From an uncultured Christensenella sp. (GTDB lineage Bacteria > Bacillota > Clostridia > Christensenellales > UBA1242), in contig CASFQL010000010.1 of NCBI GenBank assembly GCA_949296965.1, positions 1 through 64,000 on the forward strand: a DNA stretch of 64,000 bases, given 5' to 3'. The stretch's first letter is position 1, and every line of letters starts with the position of its first letter. The notes below the pieces were generated by a model that was given only the letters and a program-made list of their open reading frames with translations, was not told the DNA's origin and made no database searches. The translations under genes were made by a program, and so were the position numbers. Shown piece after piece: positions 63,480 through 64,000 of the stretch.

Positions 63480-64000
63480 ATGGGATTTAGTGATGATAAA
63501 ATTAAATTAGATAGAGGTGTTTTTAACTATTTTAATAATTATGTTAAAAAAGTTACAAACGGAAAATCTATTTATGAAATTAAAACAATTGATGACTTGG
63601 AATCTTTAAACTTCTTTAAAGATGGTTATCTTAAAAAACTTTCATTAGAAGAACAAAATAAAGTTATGGATCTCTTTAACATTTGTGTAACACAAGAAAA
63701 TATGAAACCTTTTATAGAATTTGCTGAACACAATGCCCCAGAATCATATAATAGATTTCCTGCTGGTTACTCTAATAAATACAGTGAAATTTTTAATATT
63801 GAGCAGACTAAGAATACAAGTTCTTATGGTTTTTTAAAAAATACAATCTTCTATTCAAAATTGAGTGCTCTTGCTGATAAGATAAGAAATTACGGAAGTT
63901 TAAATTCATTACTTAGTCAGAAGGGTAGAGGAATTTCTGGGACAAATTTTATGAGTTTATTTTCAGGGTTTTATTATGATAAAGAATACCTTGAAAAACA
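63480..64000 (+). CDS. Partial unknown protein at right edge
   Basis: The frame opens at ATG 63480 after AAGAGGTG and stays open to the window end, so it is 3'-truncated (173 codons visible). It begins MGFSDDKIKLDRGVFNYFNN and is helix-rich and charged, without signal peptide or membrane helix in the visible part. No recognised domain is present. Its position behind the virB4 terminator, with its own ribosome site, makes it a possible further T4SS-region gene or cargo. Confidence 0.7.
   Translation, partial: MGFSDDKIKLDRGVFNYFNNYVKKVTNGKSIYEIKTIDDLESLNFFKDGYLKKLSLEEQNKVMDLFNICVTQENMKPFIEFAEHNAPESYNRFPAGYSNKYSEIFNIEQTKNTSSYGFLKNTIFYSKLSALADKIRNYGSLNSLLSQKGRGISGTNFMSLFSGFYYDKEYLEK

Overview
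The window looks like a chromosomal contig from an uncultured, very AT-rich, spore-forming Clostridia-type member of the Bacillota. The evidence is a Spo0A response regulator, SpmA/SpmB, SipL, SpoIIR, SleB and YpeB, together with typical low-GC Gram-positive versions of WhiA, RicT, Veg and the str operon. TGA serves as a stop (spmA, overlapping the spmB start) and Trp is encoded by TGG, so the code is standard despite the mycoplasma-like base composition. Intergenic regions are long, nearly pure A/T and rich in short tandem repeats, and most transcription units end in clear hairpin-plus-T terminators.

Layout. 1-3.1 kb: a HicB-like protein, then two tandem paralogous genes broken by frameshifts. 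3.4-8.4 kb: the str operon (rpsL, rpsG, fusA, tuf) with a structured rpsL leader and a cloverleaf repeat inserted between rpsL and rpsG. 8.4-24 kb: cca, an AI-2E family permease, trpS, a tiny hydrophobic Asn/Cys-rich protein, an ArsR-type regulator, uvrC, a solute-binding-like protein, then murB-whiA-dnaE-pfkA. 24-31 kb: greA, holB-ricT-trmN6, spmA-spmB, tatD-rsmA. 31-41 kb: a conserved uncharacterised protein, a lipoprotein, and a sporulation block (spo0A, zinc-ribbon protein, veg, sipL, spoIIR-sleB-ypeB). 41.1-42.4 kb: a Rho-derived protein that has lost its ATPase motifs. 42.8-64 kb: a type IV secretion/conjugation region with a 2816-residue surface protein and a VirD4 coupling ATPase on the minus strand, facing two small pilin-like proteins, a lipoprotein, a VirB6-like membrane protein, a VirB4 ATPase with a fused PrgI/VirB3-like N-terminus, and an incomplete gene at the right edge.

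Most striking points. (1) A family of about 95-nt intergenic repeats folds into a four-way-junction cloverleaf: an outer stem of 11-14 bp plus three hairpins joined by single nucleotides. There are five copies (about 608, 4110, 12864, 37904 and 40737) with compensatory changes in the stems, and three end in a T-run. (2) The Rho-like pseudo-ATPase keeps the Rho N-domain and recognisable blocks of the motor core, but lacks the P-loop and everything beyond about the middle of the core. (3) The giant adhesin-like protein sits beside a compact T4SS. (4) The tandem genes at 0.9-3.1 kb reconstruct to 359 and 358 residues once two frameshifts in each are repaired. (5) Several genes without Shine-Dalgarno sites have a -10 box only 5-12 nt before the start codon, which suggests leaderless transcripts.

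All functional statements come from reading motifs and family resemblance by eye; no database search was run.
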